Below, piece after piece: positions 29,183 through 41,460 of a DNA stretch of 64,000 nt. The translations under genes and the position numbers were made by a program. Each line of letters opens with the position of its first letter. Position 1 is the first letter of the stretch. The DNA is from Rhodoplanes serenus (GTDB lineage: Bacteria; Pseudomonadota; Alphaproteobacteria; Rhizobiales; Xanthobacteraceae): assembly GCA_009720755.1 (NCBI GenBank), contig WNKV01000006.1, forward strand, positions 124,001-188,000. The letters are read 5' to 3'. A model generated the notes under the pieces. That model did no database searches, was not told the origin of the DNA, and worked only from the letters and a program-made list of their open reading frames with translations.

Positions 29183-30457
29183 ATGACCAACCTGCAATCT
29201 CTACTGGAGACGAAGGAGGCGATGCCGCTCGGCGCCTGCCTCGGGTGGCGGTCCGACCTGATCTCGCTGCACGTCGCCTCCGACGTGATCATCGCGGTGT
29301 CGTTCCTGTCCATTCCGATCGTCCTCGCGGTGTTCGTATCGCGGCGCTCCGATCTCGCCTTCGGCTGGGTCGCCTGGGCTTTCGTGGTGTTCCTGGCGGC
29401 CTGCGGGGCCGCCCATCTGCTCGACATCTGGACCATCTGGCGCGCCGACTTCGGGGCCGAAGGCATCGTCAAGGCGGTCACCGCCGTCACGGCGCTCGCC
29501 ACCGCCATCGCGCTCTGGCTGCTGCTGCCCAAGGCGCTGGCGCTGCCCTCCGCCGGCGAGCTGCGCCGCGCCGTCGAGGCGCTCCGCCAGCAGATCCGCG
29601 AGCGCGACCTCGCCCTCAAGGCGCTGGAGCGCGAGCGCGAGGAGCGCCGCCGCGCCGAGGAGATGCTGCGCCAGGCCCAGAAGATGGAGGCGATCGGCCA
29701 GCTCACCGCCGGCATCGCCCACGACTTCAACAACCTCATGACCGCGGTGATCGGCAACCTGGAGCGCGCCCGCCGGCTGCTGCCCCAGGAGGGGTGCCGC
29801 CAGCTCGCCCGCGCGATTCGCGGGGCTGCGCTGGGGGCCGAGCGCGCCGGCGTTCTCACCCATCGGCTGCTCGCCTTCGGGTGCCGCCAGCCGCTTGCGC
29901 CCAATGTCATGAACGTCAATGATGTGCTGGAGCACCTCGCCGACACGCTGCGGCGGACACTGGGCGGCAACATCCGGGTGGTGAGCAACCTCACCTTCGA
30001 CCTGTGGCCGACCCGCGTCGACGCCGACGCCCTCGAAAGCGCCATTCTCAATCTCGCCGTGAATGCCCGCGACGCCATGCCCGAGGGGGGGAACCTGGTG
30101 ATCACCACGCGCAATGTCGCGGCCGCCGACCCGCTGGTGGCGCAGCTCGGCCTGGCGGCGGCGGACTTCATCGAGATCGCCGTCGCCGATACCGGCATCG
30201 GCATGACCGAGGAGGTGGCGAGCCGGGCGTTCGAGCCGTTCTTCACCACCAAGCCGCTCGGCGTCGGCTCCGGGCTCGGCCTGAGCCAGGCCTACGGCTT
30301 CGCGGTGCAGTCGCATGGCACCGCCGTGCTCGACAGCACCGCCGGGCATGGCACCACCGTGAAGCTCTATCTGCCCCGCGCCCAGATCGCGGCGACCCCC
30401 AGCTTCTCGCGCAGCTTCGCGCCCGGACTGCTCACCAAGGCTGCGGCGTGTCCATGA
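29183..30457 (+). CDS. Histidine kinase with ethylene-receptor-like membrane domain
   Basis: A 424-residue hybrid of two recognisable parts. Residues ~29-117 are three membrane segments that align with the ethylene-binding domain of plant ETR1. SDxxIAxxxFxSIP (Asp34, Pro45) matches ETR1 Asp25-Pro36, and CGAAHL (Cys74, His78) matches the copper-binding Cys65/His69; the Pro-to-Cys spacing is 29 residues in both. ETR1 Tyr32 is Phe here. A coiled coil (~125-165) leads directly into the kinase: H-box QLTAGIAHDFNNL (His180), N-box NLAVNARDAM, and ATP boxes VADTGIGM and GSGLGLSQAYGF. There is no GAF or PAS domain. The start has GGAGG upstream. The stop overlaps the next gene, a response regulator. 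Confidence 0.88.
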   Translation: MTNLQSLLETKEAMPLGACLGWRSDLISLHVASDVIIAVSFLSIPIVLAVFVSRRSDLAFGWVAWAFVVFLAACGAAHLLDIWTIWRADFGAEGIVKAVTAVTALATAIALWLLLPKALALPSAGELRRAVEALRQQIRERDLALKALEREREERRRAEEMLRQAQKMEAIGQLTAGIAHDFNNLMTAVIGNLERARRLLPQEGCRQLARAIRGAALGAERAGVLTHRLLAFGCRQPLAPNVMNVNDVLEHLADTLRRTLGGNIRVVSNLTFDLWPTRVDADALESAILNLAVNARDAMPEGGNLVITTRNVAAADPLVAQLGLAAADFIEIAVADTGIGMTEEVASRAFEPFFTTKPLGVGSGLGLSQAYGFAVQSHGTAVLDSTAGHGTTVKLYLPRAQIAATPSFSRSFAPGLLTKAAACP

Positions 30458-30861
30458 GCGAGCCCCAAGCCCAGCAGAGCGGCGTGACGGTCCTCATCGT
30501 CGAGGACGAGCCGCTCGTCCTCGACATGATCTCCCAGGAGCTGACCGACCAGGGCTTTGCGGTGCTGGAGGCCGATACCGCCGAGGCGGCGCTGTCGATC
30601 ATCCAGAGCGGCCAGCCGGTCGACGTGCTGTTCACCGACATCCGCCTGCCCGGCGAGATGGATGGCTGGCGCCTCGCCGCCACCGTGCGCGAGCAGAAGC
30701 CGGAGCTGCCCGTCATCTACGCCACCGGCTACACGGTCGAGCGCGCCTCCCAGGTGCCCGGCAGCGTGTTCCTCAAGAAGCCCTACCGCCCGTCGGCCAT
30801 CGCCGAGACGATCCGCAGCCTGATGGCGGGCGAGGGGGGCGGCAACGGCTCCGCCAACTGA
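30454..30861 (+). CDS. Single-domain response regulator (CheY-like)
   Basis: A 135-residue receiver domain only. The acidic pocket is VEDEP, the phospho-acceptor Asp is in LFTDIRLPGEMDG, Thr/Ser-like switch in YATGY, and Lys in FLKKPYRP. There is no output domain. It overlaps the kinase stop by ATGA, so it is the cognate partner. Without an output domain it must act by protein contact or as a phosphate relay. The C terminus is short and Gly-rich. Confidence 0.92.
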   Translation: MSEPQAQQSGVTVLIVEDEPLVLDMISQELTDQGFAVLEADTAEAALSIIQSGQPVDVLFTDIRLPGEMDGWRLAATVREQKPELPVIYATGYTVERASQVPGSVFLKKPYRPSAIAETIRSLMAGEGGGNGSAN

Positions 30862-31011
30862 TCCGGCCGTGGCTGGCGCCCCGTCGGCGCCCCGTCGCCC
30901 ACCGGGCCGTCCGCCTCGCGTCGCGCCCGCCCGGCCCCCGCGGCCTGTCCTCCGATGCGCCCGTGCCCGTCCCATGCCCATTTTTTGTGATGCGTAAGCA
31001 GTCTACCGTGA

Positions 31012-31017
31012 TATAAG
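31012..31017 (+). promoter_or_regulatory. Possible -10 element of the tRNA-Leu gene
   Basis: TATAAG lies 39 bases before the mature tRNA end in an otherwise GC-rich leader. No good -35 is spaced correctly, so this is tentative. Confidence 0.3.
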
Positions 31018-31056
31018 CCCGCCCGCTCGGAGGATCGGCTGGCCGAGCGGCCCCTG

Positions 31057-31141
31057 GCGGGCGTGGCGGAACTGGTAGACGCGCTGGATTTAGGTTCCAG
31101 TGACGAAAGTCGTGGGGGTTCAAGTCCCTCCGCCCGCACCA
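31057..31141 (+). tRNA. tRNA-Leu (anticodon UAG)
   Basis: An 85-base tRNA with encoded CCA. The acceptor stem is GCGGGCG/CGCCCGC. The anticodon stem CTGGA/TCCAG encloses TTTAGGT, with TAG at 31091-31093, and a long variable arm typical of Leu tRNAs follows. The T-loop is GGTTCAAGTCC. It lies 78 bases upstream of tig. Confidence 0.97.
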
Positions 31142-31219
31142 CGCCGGGGCTCGTCGCCGCCGACCGACCGGACGCCGCGCGTGGCGCGACCGCCCCAGAG
31201 ACCACCACACGAGACTGAC

Positions 31220-32581
31220 ATGGATGTGACCCAAACCACGGCCGACGGGCTGAAGCGCGAATTTCGGGTGGTCGTTCCGGCCGCCGACCTGGAAACCCGG
31301 CTGAGCGATCGGCTGTCCCGCCTGAAGGACCAGGTTCGTATCAACGGCTTCCGCCCCGGCAAGGTGCCGGTCGCCCATCTGCGCAAGCTCTACGGCCGCG
31401 CCGTGATGGCCGAGGCGATCGAGGAGCTGGTCCGCGAGACCAACGCCAAGATCGTCACCGACAACGGGTTCAAGCTCGCCATGGACCCCCAGGTGAAGAT
31501 GCCCGAGGACAAGACCGAGCTGGAAGGGGTGGTCGAGGGCAAGGCCGACCTCTCCTACACGGTGTCGCTCGAGGTGGTGCCGGCGATCGAGCTGGCCGAC
31601 TTCAAGGGAATCACCCTGGAGCGGCTGGTCGCCGAGGTCGCCGACGACGAGGTGCGCGAGGCGACCAAGCGGCTCGCCGATCAGAATCGCCCCTTCGCCC
31701 CCAAGGCCGAGGACGCCGCCGCCGAGACCGGCGACCGCCTGGTGGTGTCGTTCGTCGGCCGTATCGACGGCGAGGCGTTCGAGGGCGGCACCGCCGAGGA
31801 CGTGCCGCTCCAGCTCGGCTCCGGCACCTTCATTCCGGGCTTCGAGGATCAGCTCGTCGGCGCCAAGGCGGGCGAGACCCGCACCGTGACGGTGACCTTC
31901 CCCGAGACCTACATGGCCGCGAACCTGGCCGGAAAGACCGCCGCGTTCGAGGTCACGGTGAAGTCGGTCGAGGCGCCCGGCGAGGTTGCGCTGGACGACG
32001 ACTTCGCCAAGAAGCTCGGCCTCGAATCGCTGGCCAAGCTGGAGGAGGCGATCCGCGAGCGCATGAAGGCCGACTACGCGGCGCAGAGCCGCCAGAAGCT
32101 CAAGCGCCAGCTGCTCGACCGCCTCGACGCCTTGCACAAGTTCGATCCGCCTCCGACGCTCGTCGAGGAGGAGTTCAAGTCGGTGTGGGAGACGGTGGTC
32201 TCCGACCTCAAGGCCCAGAACCGCAGCTTTGCGGACGAGGGCACCGACGAGGAGAAGGCCAAGGAGGAGTATCGCGGCATCGCCGATCGGCGGGTGCGGC
32301 TCGGCCTGGTGCTCGCTGAGATCGGCGAGAAGAACGCCATCAAGGTCACCGACGAGGAGGTCTCCCGCGCGATCGTGGAGCGCGCCCGCCAGTATCCGGG
32401 CCGCGAGCAGGAGGTGTGGGACTTCTACCGCAAGACGCCGGCCGCCGTCGCCTCGGTGCGGGCGCCGCTGTTCGAGGAGAAGGTCGTGGACTACATCCTC
32501 GAGCTCGCCACCGTGACCGAGCGCAGCGTCCCCAAGGACGAGCTGTTCAAGGACGACGAGACGGCCGCCGACGCGGCGTAA
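31220..32581 (+). CDS. tig: Trigger factor (ribosome-associated chaperone/PPIase)
   Basis: A 453-residue trigger factor. The N-terminal ribosome-binding domain carries the signature GFRPGKVP. The FKBP-type PPIase domain (~155-250) has [44 protein letters not shown]. The helical chaperone domain (~260-430) ends in an acidic tail ([10 protein letters not shown]). It binds nascent chains at the ribosome exit. It precedes clpP-clpX-lon, the conserved chaperone/protease cluster. Start ATG 31220. Confidence 0.97.
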   Translation: MDVTQTTADGLKREFRVVVPAADLETRLSDRLSRLKDQVRINGFRPGKVPVAHLRKLYGRAVMAEAIEELVRETNAKIVTDNGFKLAMDPQVKMPEDKTELEGVVEGKADLSYTVSLEVVPAIELADFKGITLERLVAEVADDEVREATKRLADQNRPFAPKAEDAAAETGDRLVVSFVGRIDGEAFEGGTAEDVPLQLGSGTFIPGFEDQLVGAKAGETRTVTVTFPETYMAANLAGKTAAFEVTVKSVEAPGEVALDDDFAKKLGLESLAKLEEAIRERMKADYAAQSRQKLKRQLLDRLDALHKFDPPPTLVEEEFKSVWETVVSDLKAQNRSFADEGTDEEKAKEEYRGIADRRVRLGLVLAEIGEKNAIKVTDEEVSRAIVERARQYPGREQEVWDFYRKTPAAVASVRAPLFEEKVVDYILELATVTERSVPKDELFKDDETAADAA

Positions 32582-33004
32582 GCCGGCCGGCCAGAGGACC
32601 GGCGGGGCGCCGCCTCGCCGGCCCGCGCAGGCGCGTCTCCGGCGATCGGGAGATCGCGGCGCATCGCCGTTCCGGTCCAGGTGCCGCCGCAGCGTGTCCG
32701 TTGCGGTGGCGGCAGGCGTGGCCCCTCCGTGAGGTGGAGCCTTCCGGGGCGGAGCTCCCGAAGCCGAGGCATCCGAAGGCGAGGGCACCTGAAACCGCGA
32801 TCAGTGCCGGCCTGCGGCGTTCCGGGCATCGCCGTGGCGGGCCGAGGAGCGGGCGGCCCGCTCTCGTCACCTGCGGCTGTGTGCGGAGGCTTGCCGGCGG
32901 CGCATCAGGGTATATCTGTGATCCGTGCGTCGCACACGACGTGCGGTCTCTCGGGCGGCGGCGACGCCGACGCGCCGGCCCGAATCACTGGCAAGGTTGA
33001 GCAC
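32582..33004. other. Intergenic region, tig / clpP
   Basis: No gene or repeat was seen. An AT-rich word TATATC (32911-32916), 89 bases before clpP, may be part of its promoter, with a poor TTGCCG 14 bases upstream. No typical heat-shock promoter was recognised. Confidence 0.4.
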
Positions 33005-33634
33005 ATGCGAGATCCCGTCGACACCTACATGAACTATCTCGTCCCCATGGTGGTCGAGCAGACCAACCGGGGCGAGCGCGCCTACGACATCTACTCGCGG
33101 CTCCTCAAGGAGCGCATCATCTTCGTGACCGGCGTGGTCGAGGACGGCATGGCGACGCTGATCGTCGCCCAGCTGCTCTTCCTGGAGGCCGAGAACCCGA
33201 AGAAAGAGATCGCGATGTACATCAACTCGCCGGGCGGCGTGGTGACGTCGGGTCTCGCGATCTACGACACCATGCAGTTCATCCGTCCGGCGGTGTCGAC
33301 GCTGTGCACCGGCCAAGCCGCCTCGATGGGCTCGTTGCTGCTCGCCGCCGGCCGCAAGGACATGCGCTTCGCGCTGCCGAACGCCCGCATCATGGTCCAT
33401 CAGCCGTCCGGCGGCTTCCAGGGCCAGGCGTCCGACATCATGATCCACGCCCAGGAGATCCTGAACCTCCGCAAGCGGCTGAACGAGATCTACGTCAAGC
33501 ACACCGGCCAGCCGATCAAGAAGATCGAGGAGGCGCTGGAGCGCGACCAGTTCTTCACCGCCGAGGCCGCCAAGGAGTTCGGGCTGATCGACACGGTGAT
33601 CGAGCGCCGCCCCGAGGAGCCGGAGAAGACCTGA
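33005..33634 (+). CDS. clpP: ATP-dependent Clp protease proteolytic subunit
   Basis: A 209-residue serine peptidase. The catalytic Ser is in [11 protein letters not shown], the His in [15 protein letters not shown], and the Asp in a later helix (ALERDQFF region). [19 protein letters not shown] is the substrate-binding loop. It forms the 14-mer chamber fed by ClpX. It lies before clpX and lon on the same strand, each with its own long leader, so separate promoters are likely. Confidence 0.97.
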   Translation: MRDPVDTYMNYLVPMVVEQTNRGERAYDIYSRLLKERIIFVTGVVEDGMATLIVAQLLFLEAENPKKEIAMYINSPGGVVTSGLAIYDTMQFIRPAVSTLCTGQAASMGSLLLAAGRKDMRFALPNARIMVHQPSGGFQGQASDIMIHAQEILNLRKRLNEIYVKHTGQPIKKIEEALERDQFFTAEAAKEFGLIDTVIERRPEEPEKT

Positions 33635-34055
33635 CGACGTCGCCGCGACAGCCGTCGCCGCGTTCGCCGGCGGCGGCGGGCCGCGGCGGCATCCTGCGGC
33701 ACGCTGCGATGCAGCACGGCCGGGCTGGTCCGATAGGCCGGCGGAAACGCTTCGTTTTCGCCACGATTGGGGGCCACGGTCGACGTCGGAGAGTCATGCG
33801 AAACTGGAATATGTCTTGCATGGCGAATGAGCGAGCGGCGGAACAAGCCTCGGACCGTCGGCTTCGTATCATTAAAGGAATCTTGATTGTCCGAGCGGTA
33901 GCGTGCTTCGTTAGGTGTATGGGCACGACGGTCGCTCGATCCACTGGCGGAAGGTGACGGTTTTGCTAGGTTCCAGGCACGACGGGTCCTCAACGTTACA
34001 CGCGCGCGCCGGCGCAACCCCCTCGCGGCGGCCGCGGACCTGTGGAGAGTGAAGA
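33635..34055. other. Intergenic region, clpP / clpX
   Basis: The second half (33780-33970) is distinctly AT-richer than its surroundings and is presumably the clpX promoter region. No clear promoter, RNA or repeat could be named. Short open frames on both strands look non-coding. Confidence 0.45.
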
Positions 34056-35324
34056 ATGAGCAAGGTTGGCGGGAGCGACTCGAAGAATACGCTGTACTGC
34101 TCGTTCTGCGGCAAGAGCCAGCACGAAGTTCGCAAGCTGATCGCGGGGCCCACCGTCTTCATCTGCGACGAGTGTGTCGAGCTGTGCATGGACATCATCC
34201 GCGAGGAGAACAAGTCCTCGCTGGTGAAGTCGCGTGACGGCATTCCGACGCCGCGCGAGATCCGCAAGGTGCTCGACGACTACGTGATCGGCCAGGATCA
34301 CGCCAAGAAGGTGCTGTCGGTCGCGGTTCACAACCACTACAAGCGGCTGAACCACCAGACCAAGCACAACGACGTCGAGCTGTCGAAGTCCAACATCCTG
34401 CTGATCGGGCCGACCGGCTCGGGCAAGACGCTGCTCGCGCAGACGCTCGCCCGCATCCTGGACGTGCCGTTCACCATGGCGGACGCGACGACTCTCACCG
34501 AGGCCGGCTATGTCGGCGAGGATGTCGAGAACATCATCCTGAAGCTGCTCCAGGCGGCCGACTACAATGTCGAGCGGGCGCAGCGCGGCATCGTCTACAT
34601 CGACGAGATCGACAAGATCAGCCGCAAGTCCGACAACCCGTCGATCACCCGGGATGTCTCGGGCGAGGGCGTGCAGCAGGCGCTGCTCAAGATCATGGAG
34701 GGCACCGTCGCCTCGGTGCCGCCGCAGGGCGGCCGCAAGCACCCGCAGCAGGAGTTCTTGCAGGTCGACACGACCAACATCCTGTTCGTCTGCGGCGGCG
34801 CGTTCTCGGGTCTGGAGAAGATCATCTCGGGCCGAGGGCGCTCCACCTCGATCGGCTTCGCCGCCAAGGTGATGGCACCGGAGGACCGCAAGGCCGGTGA
34901 GATCTTCCGCGACGTCGAGCCGGAAGACCTGCTGAAGTATGGGCTGATCCCCGAGTTCGTCGGCCGCCTCCCGGTGGTCGCGACCCTGGAGGACCTGGAC
35001 GAGACCGCGCTCAAGCGCATCCTGCTCGAACCCAAGAATGCGCTGGTGAAGCAGTACCAGCGGCTGTTCGAGATGGAGAACATCGACCTCACGCTCGCCG
35101 AGGAGGCGCTCGGCGCCATCGCCCGCAAGGCGATCGAGCGCAAGACCGGCGCTCGTGGCCTGCGCTCGATCATGGAGAGCATCCTGCTCGACACCATGTT
35201 CGATCTGCCGGGCCTGGAGGGCGTCGAGGAGGTGGTGATCTCCCGCGAGGTCGTCGAGGGCACGGCGCGGCCGCTCTACATCTACGCGGACCGGGCCGCC
35301 GGCGACGCCGGCGCGAGCGCCTGA
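34056..35324 (+). CDS. clpX: ATP-dependent Clp protease ATP-binding subunit ClpX
   Basis: A 422-residue AAA+ unfoldase. The N-terminal C4 zinc finger is intact (CSFCGKS ... CDECVELC; Cys15, 18, 37, 40). Walker A is GPTGSGKT, the pore loop GYVGED, and Walker [10 protein letters not shown]. The ClpP-docking loop follows ([14 protein letters not shown]). The tail is short and Ala-rich. It selects and unfolds substrates for ClpP; in alphaproteobacteria it is essential for cell-cycle proteolysis such as CtrA turnover. Confidence 0.98.
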   Translation: MSKVGGSDSKNTLYCSFCGKSQHEVRKLIAGPTVFICDECVELCMDIIREENKSSLVKSRDGIPTPREIRKVLDDYVIGQDHAKKVLSVAVHNHYKRLNHQTKHNDVELSKSNILLIGPTGSGKTLLAQTLARILDVPFTMADATTLTEAGYVGEDVENIILKLLQAADYNVERAQRGIVYIDEIDKISRKSDNPSITRDVSGEGVQQALLKIMEGTVASVPPQGGRKHPQQEFLQVDTTNILFVCGGAFSGLEKIISGRGRSTSIGFAAKVMAPEDRKAGEIFRDVEPEDLLKYGLIPEFVGRLPVVATLEDLDETALKRILLEPKNALVKQYQRLFEMENIDLTLAEEALGAIARKAIERKTGARGLRSIMESILLDTMFDLPGLEGVEEVVISREVVEGTARPLYIYADRAAGDAGASA

Positions 35325-35698
35325 CAGCGGCTGCCAGGGCAGCGGGCGCGGCGCCCGCCGGCGCGTGCGCTGCCGGCCGCTGCCGCTGCCGCCGACCTAG
35401 GGGTCGTCGGCGGGCCGGCGACAGGCCGAATTGGGGCGAGGCGATCTCGGGCGGGGCATGCGGGAGCCGACATTGCGGGTTCCTTGACACGCCACCGACG
35501 GGTCGCCACCTAAGATCGGCGGACGTCCGAAAAGTCGAGTGAGGCGTTCGAGCATGTCCGGGCAGGGGTCTCGTCCCCGCCGCGGCGCGCAGGTCCGAGT
35601 TCCTTGTCTCTGCGCTCCCTTCCCGGTCCACGACACTCCGTCACGATGCCGCCATCGGGTCGCGACGGAGGGGTATCCAAAACAACAAGGATCGGACC
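35325..35698. other. Intergenic region, clpX / lon, with candidate lon promoter
   Basis: CTTGACA (35483-35489) followed after 17 bases by CACCTA (35507-35512) is a possible heat-shock-like promoter for lon; the -10 is weak. A GC-rich hairpin without a T-run follows clpX. Nothing else was recognised. Confidence 0.4.
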
Positions 35699-38134
<2,436 letters not shown>

Positions 38135-38185
38135 CACGCCGCCGTCCGGACGGACAGCGGCGGCGACGCCGAACCGAAGACGCGA

Positions 38186-38215
38186 GCGGCGCCCCCTGGG
38201 GCGCCGCTTTGTTTT
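38186..38215 (+). terminator. Rho-independent terminator of lon
   Basis: GCGGCGCC-CCCTGG-GGCGCCGC (the paired stem may extend to 10 bp) followed by TTTGTTTT, 51 bases after the lon stop. Confidence 0.85.
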
Positions 38216-38323
38216 GTGTGCTGCGTTGTCGTTGCGCCGCGTTGTCGTCGTGCCGCTTCTCGCGCGCCGCTGCTGCTCAGCAGGATCGGGCTCTCATCCG
38301 GGGTCCGGCTGATCAAGTCGGTG

Positions 38324-38440
38324 GTCATTCCGGAAGCCGCGAAGCGGCTGTCCGGAATCCAGCCGAGAGTCAAACGTCTGCCACGGGACGACGTGTGTCG
38401 CTGGGTTCCGGGTTCGCGGATTCCCGCGCCCCGGAACGAC
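38324..38440. repeat. Intergenic palindromic repeat, type GTCATTCCGG, copy 1
   Basis: It begins GTCATTCCGGAAGCCGCGAA and ends CCGGAACGAC. A second copy lies at 54652-54755 with the same start and an inverted end (CCGGAATGAC). It occupies most of the gap between lon and the large outer-membrane protein gene (38135-38466); nothing else is in that gap besides the lon terminator. Confidence 0.75.
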
Positions 38441-38466
38441 GGCGAGCTGATCACCCGGAAACAGGA

Positions 38467-41460
38467 TCAGTACTTCGCCTGCACGGGCACCGGCGTCGTG
38501 AATCGGTAGTTCACGCCGAGCTTGGCGACGTGGACGTCCTGGCTCACCGTCCGGTTGTCGACGACCGCGAAGCCCGGCGGCAGGCCGAACCCGACGGCGT
38601 CGTCGCCGAGCGCCACGTAGTTGTATTCGAGCTTCACCGAGACGCTCGGCAGCACGGCGTGCTCGATGCCGCCCCCAATCGTCCAGCCCCAGCGGTCGCT
38701 GGTCGCCTCGTGGACGGTGCCACCGACGCCCACGAGGTTCAGCTCGCGCGTCTCGCGGGCCCAGGCGGCGCCGCCCTTGGCGTAGACGAGGCTGCGGTCG
38801 AACGCCCAGCCGGCCCGGCCCGTGATGGTGGCGAGGGCGTCGATCTGGCTGCGGCAGTCGACCCCGCCGATCAGCGGCGAGAGGCCGACGAAGCAGGTGT
38901 TGGTGCCGTCGAGATGGGCGGCGCTCACATCCGCCTCGGCGCCCAGCACCAGCGATCCGATCTGAAGGTTGTAGCCGAGCTGGCCGCCGGCCAGCCAGCC
39001 GCCGCTGCCGATGTCGTCGCCGAACACCTGCGGGCCGAACGGATTGCTCCAGTCCTCGCGCGACCGGCCGGCGCCGAGATGGAGGCCGGCGTAGAGCCCG
39101 GTCCAATTCACCGCCGGGCCGCCGACCAGTCCGGCGAACGGCCGCGCCGCGCGGGTCGGAACGACCGTGCCGGTCTGCCCGAAGCGGTAGTTCACGCCGA
39201 GCCGCACGTCCTGCACGGTCTGCTTCAGGTCGACCGGGATGACGCCGCCGAACTGGTCGGTCATCGCCACCGACCGGCTGCCGAAGTCGGACCAGTTGTA
39301 TTCGACCTTGGCGGTCCAGTTCGGCGCCAGGCCGAATTCGAGGCCGGAGCCGATCGTCCATCCGGTGCGGGTGGTGTCCGCCGTGTAGATGTTGGGGATC
39401 TGATTGTAGAGCATCTCGTGGCTGGTCCGCAGCCAGGCGACGCCGGCCTTGCTGTAGAGCAGCACGTTGCCGAACGCCCAGCCGAGCCGGCCGGTGAGCA
39501 GGCCCAGCCCGTCGGCGCGGACGTGGCAGGTGTAGGTCTGGCCTTGGCCGCAGGGCGCGTTGCCGTCGAGGTCGCTCCAGCTCCAGCTTCCCTCGACGCC
39601 GACCACCCACGAACCGATCTGATAGTCGGCGCCGATCTGGCCGCCGGCCATGACGCCGTCGACGTCGTTCCACATCTCGCGGCCGGTGCCGGTCGCCGTC
39701 GTCCACTCGGTGCGGCCCCAGGCGGCGCCCGCATGGGCACCGACATAGAGGCCGGTCCAGCTCCACCCCACCGGGGCGGCCGCCGGCGCCTTGAGGACGC
39801 CCGCCGGCGCGGCCGGCAGCGCCGCCTCGCCGCCGGTGCTGTCGAACGTATAGGACGCCTGCAAGAATCCGCCCCACCGCTCGGCCGTGTACTTCATCGG
39901 CGAGTCGGTCACCTCGCCCGGGAACTGGGTGCGGGCGTCGGTCGTCGTGTAGTACCAGTAGCGGCCGCCGATGCCGACGCTCCACTGCGGGGTCACCGCG
40001 TAGGACAGGATCGCCTCGACCTGGGCGCCCCAGCCGTGGCCGCTCTCGATCTGCGGATTGATGTCGGCGCGGTACCAGTGGTTGTCGTAGCCGTTGCGGC
40101 TGGCATAGGGCACGACGGCGCCGTCGACCTCGAGCCGCACCCGGTCGGTGAGCTGGAGCTGCGAGTTGAGGCCGACCGCCACGCCGCGCCACGTCTCGGT
40201 CTCGCTCAGGCCCAGGAAGGTGGTCGGGACAGCCGGGGCGCAGGTCACGTCTCCGGCGATCTGGGCACAGCCGAAGCCGTTGCCGCGCTCGTGGAAGTAG
40301 CGGTAGCCCACATAGGCGCCGAGCTTGCCGGACGGGCCGGCCAAGACGTTCCACCCGACATCGGCGCCGGCATAGCGCATCCGGCCGTCCTTCATCTCGG
40401 AGACGGTGTTGGAATAGAGCACCTCGCTCGGGAAGTCCTCGTCGTGCAGGGTGCCGCCGGTGAGCGCGCCGGCGCCGAAGTTGCCCTTCACGAACAGCCC
40501 GCTCCGGTGATCGAAGCGGCCGAAGGTCTCGCCGGCGATGCCGGTCATGTCGTTGTAGCTGAGCCGCGAGTTGAGGCGGCTCGGATTGACGTTGTCCATC
40601 AGGTCCTTCTGGTAGCGCCCTTCGGAGTACCAGACGCGGCTGCCGACCTCGATGGTCCAGGCCGGCACGGCGGGCGGCGCCGCCTTCACCGGGAAGCCGG
40701 CGGCGCCGGCAGCGCTCCCGGCGGCCGGGAGGCCGGGCAGCCCCCAGCCGAGCCGCCGGTTGAGGCCGACCTTCACGCGATGAATCTCGTGGTGGGTGTC
40801 GACGCCGGCGCTCCCGCCCGGCTCCGAGACCGTCACCTGGTCGGCGCCGAACCGCAGATAGTCGTATTCGAGCTTGGCCGACCACATCGGCGACACCGCG
40901 TACTCGACGCCGCCGCCGACCGTCCAGCCGAGCCGGTGCGCGTCGCCCTTTGCCGGATTGTCGGCGTCGTAGGCCGTCACGATGTGCTCGACATGGGCGT
41001 AGGCTCCGCCGGCCCGGGCGTAGAGCAGCACGTTGTCGAAGGTCCGGCCAATGCGCCCCGTCAGGGTGCCCATCGCGTCGATGCGGGTGTTGCAGACCGC
41101 TCGCGCCTCGGCACAGCGGGCGTTGCCGTCGAGATCGGCGAGGCTGCCCTCCAGCTCGCCGCCGAGCACCCAGGCTCCGATCTGATGATTGTAGCCGATC
41201 TGTGCGCCCCCGAAGGCGCCGCCCGCCGTGCCGGTGCCGCTGAAGCGCGTCAGCGCGGCGAACTCGCCGGTGCCGCTCAGCCAATCGGTGTGGTTCCAGG
41301 CATTGCCGGCGTGGGTGCCGACATAGAGTCCGGTCCAGCTCCACAGTGCCGGCGCCGCCGCGACCGGCAGCCGGGCGGGCAGATCGGCCGCTCCCGCCGG
41401 GAGGGCCCCGGCGACCACCACACTGAACAACGACACTCCGGCCAGCAACGATGCCCGCAT
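38467..41460 (-). CDS. Outer-membrane protein of four fused beta-barrel domains
   Basis: A 997-residue protein with a Sec signal (MRASLLAGVSLFSVVVAGALPAGA). It is built of four barrel-like units. Units 1 (~40-252), 3 (~565-770) and 4 (~784-997) are OMP25/Omp31-type: each starts W(S/N)WTGLYxGxHxG, has GGxxGYNxQIGxxVxGxExxxxxxxLDG and T-G-R-x-G-x-A/T-F near the middle, and ends LGxNxRxG or LGVNYRF. Unit 2 (~267-540) begins WTIEVGSRVWYSEGRYQKDL and resembles a different, omptin/opacity-like barrel. OMP25 proteins are normally one unit of ~220 residues. The fusion is one uninterrupted frame with Ala/Pro linkers. The ATG at 41460 heads the signal peptide; GGAGG lies upstream. Confidence 0.85.
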   Translation of the reverse strand: MRASLLAGVSLFSVVVAGALPAGAADLPARLPVAAAPALWSWTGLYVGTHAGNAWNHTDWLSGTGEFAALTRFSGTGTAGGAFGGAQIGYNHQIGAWVLGGELEGSLADLDGNARCAEARAVCNTRIDAMGTLTGRIGRTFDNVLLYARAGGAYAHVEHIVTAYDADNPAKGDAHRLGWTVGGGVEYAVSPMWSAKLEYDYLRFGADQVTVSEPGGSAGVDTHHEIHRVKVGLNRRLGWGLPGLPAAGSAAGAAGFPVKAAPPAVPAWTIEVGSRVWYSEGRYQKDLMDNVNPSRLNSRLSYNDMTGIAGETFGRFDHRSGLFVKGNFGAGALTGGTLHDEDFPSEVLYSNTVSEMKDGRMRYAGADVGWNVLAGPSGKLGAYVGYRYFHERGNGFGCAQIAGDVTCAPAVPTTFLGLSETETWRGVAVGLNSQLQLTDRVRLEVDGAVVPYASRNGYDNHWYRADINPQIESGHGWGAQVEAILSYAVTPQWSVGIGGRYWYYTTTDARTQFPGEVTDSPMKYTAERWGGFLQASYTFDSTGGEAALPAAPAGVLKAPAAAPVGWSWTGLYVGAHAGAAWGRTEWTTATGTGREMWNDVDGVMAGGQIGADYQIGSWVVGVEGSWSWSDLDGNAPCGQGQTYTCHVRADGLGLLTGRLGWAFGNVLLYSKAGVAWLRTSHEMLYNQIPNIYTADTTRTGWTIGSGLEFGLAPNWTAKVEYNWSDFGSRSVAMTDQFGGVIPVDLKQTVQDVRLGVNYRFGQTGTVVPTRAARPFAGLVGGPAVNWTGLYAGLHLGAGRSREDWSNPFGPQVFGDDIGSGGWLAGGQLGYNLQIGSLVLGAEADVSAAHLDGTNTCFVGLSPLIGGVDCRSQIDALATITGRAGWAFDRSLVYAKGGAAWARETRELNLVGVGGTVHEATSDRWGWTIGGGIEHAVLPSVSVKLEYNYVALGDDAVGFGLPPGFAVVDNRTVSQDVHVAKLGVNYRFTTPVPVQAKY

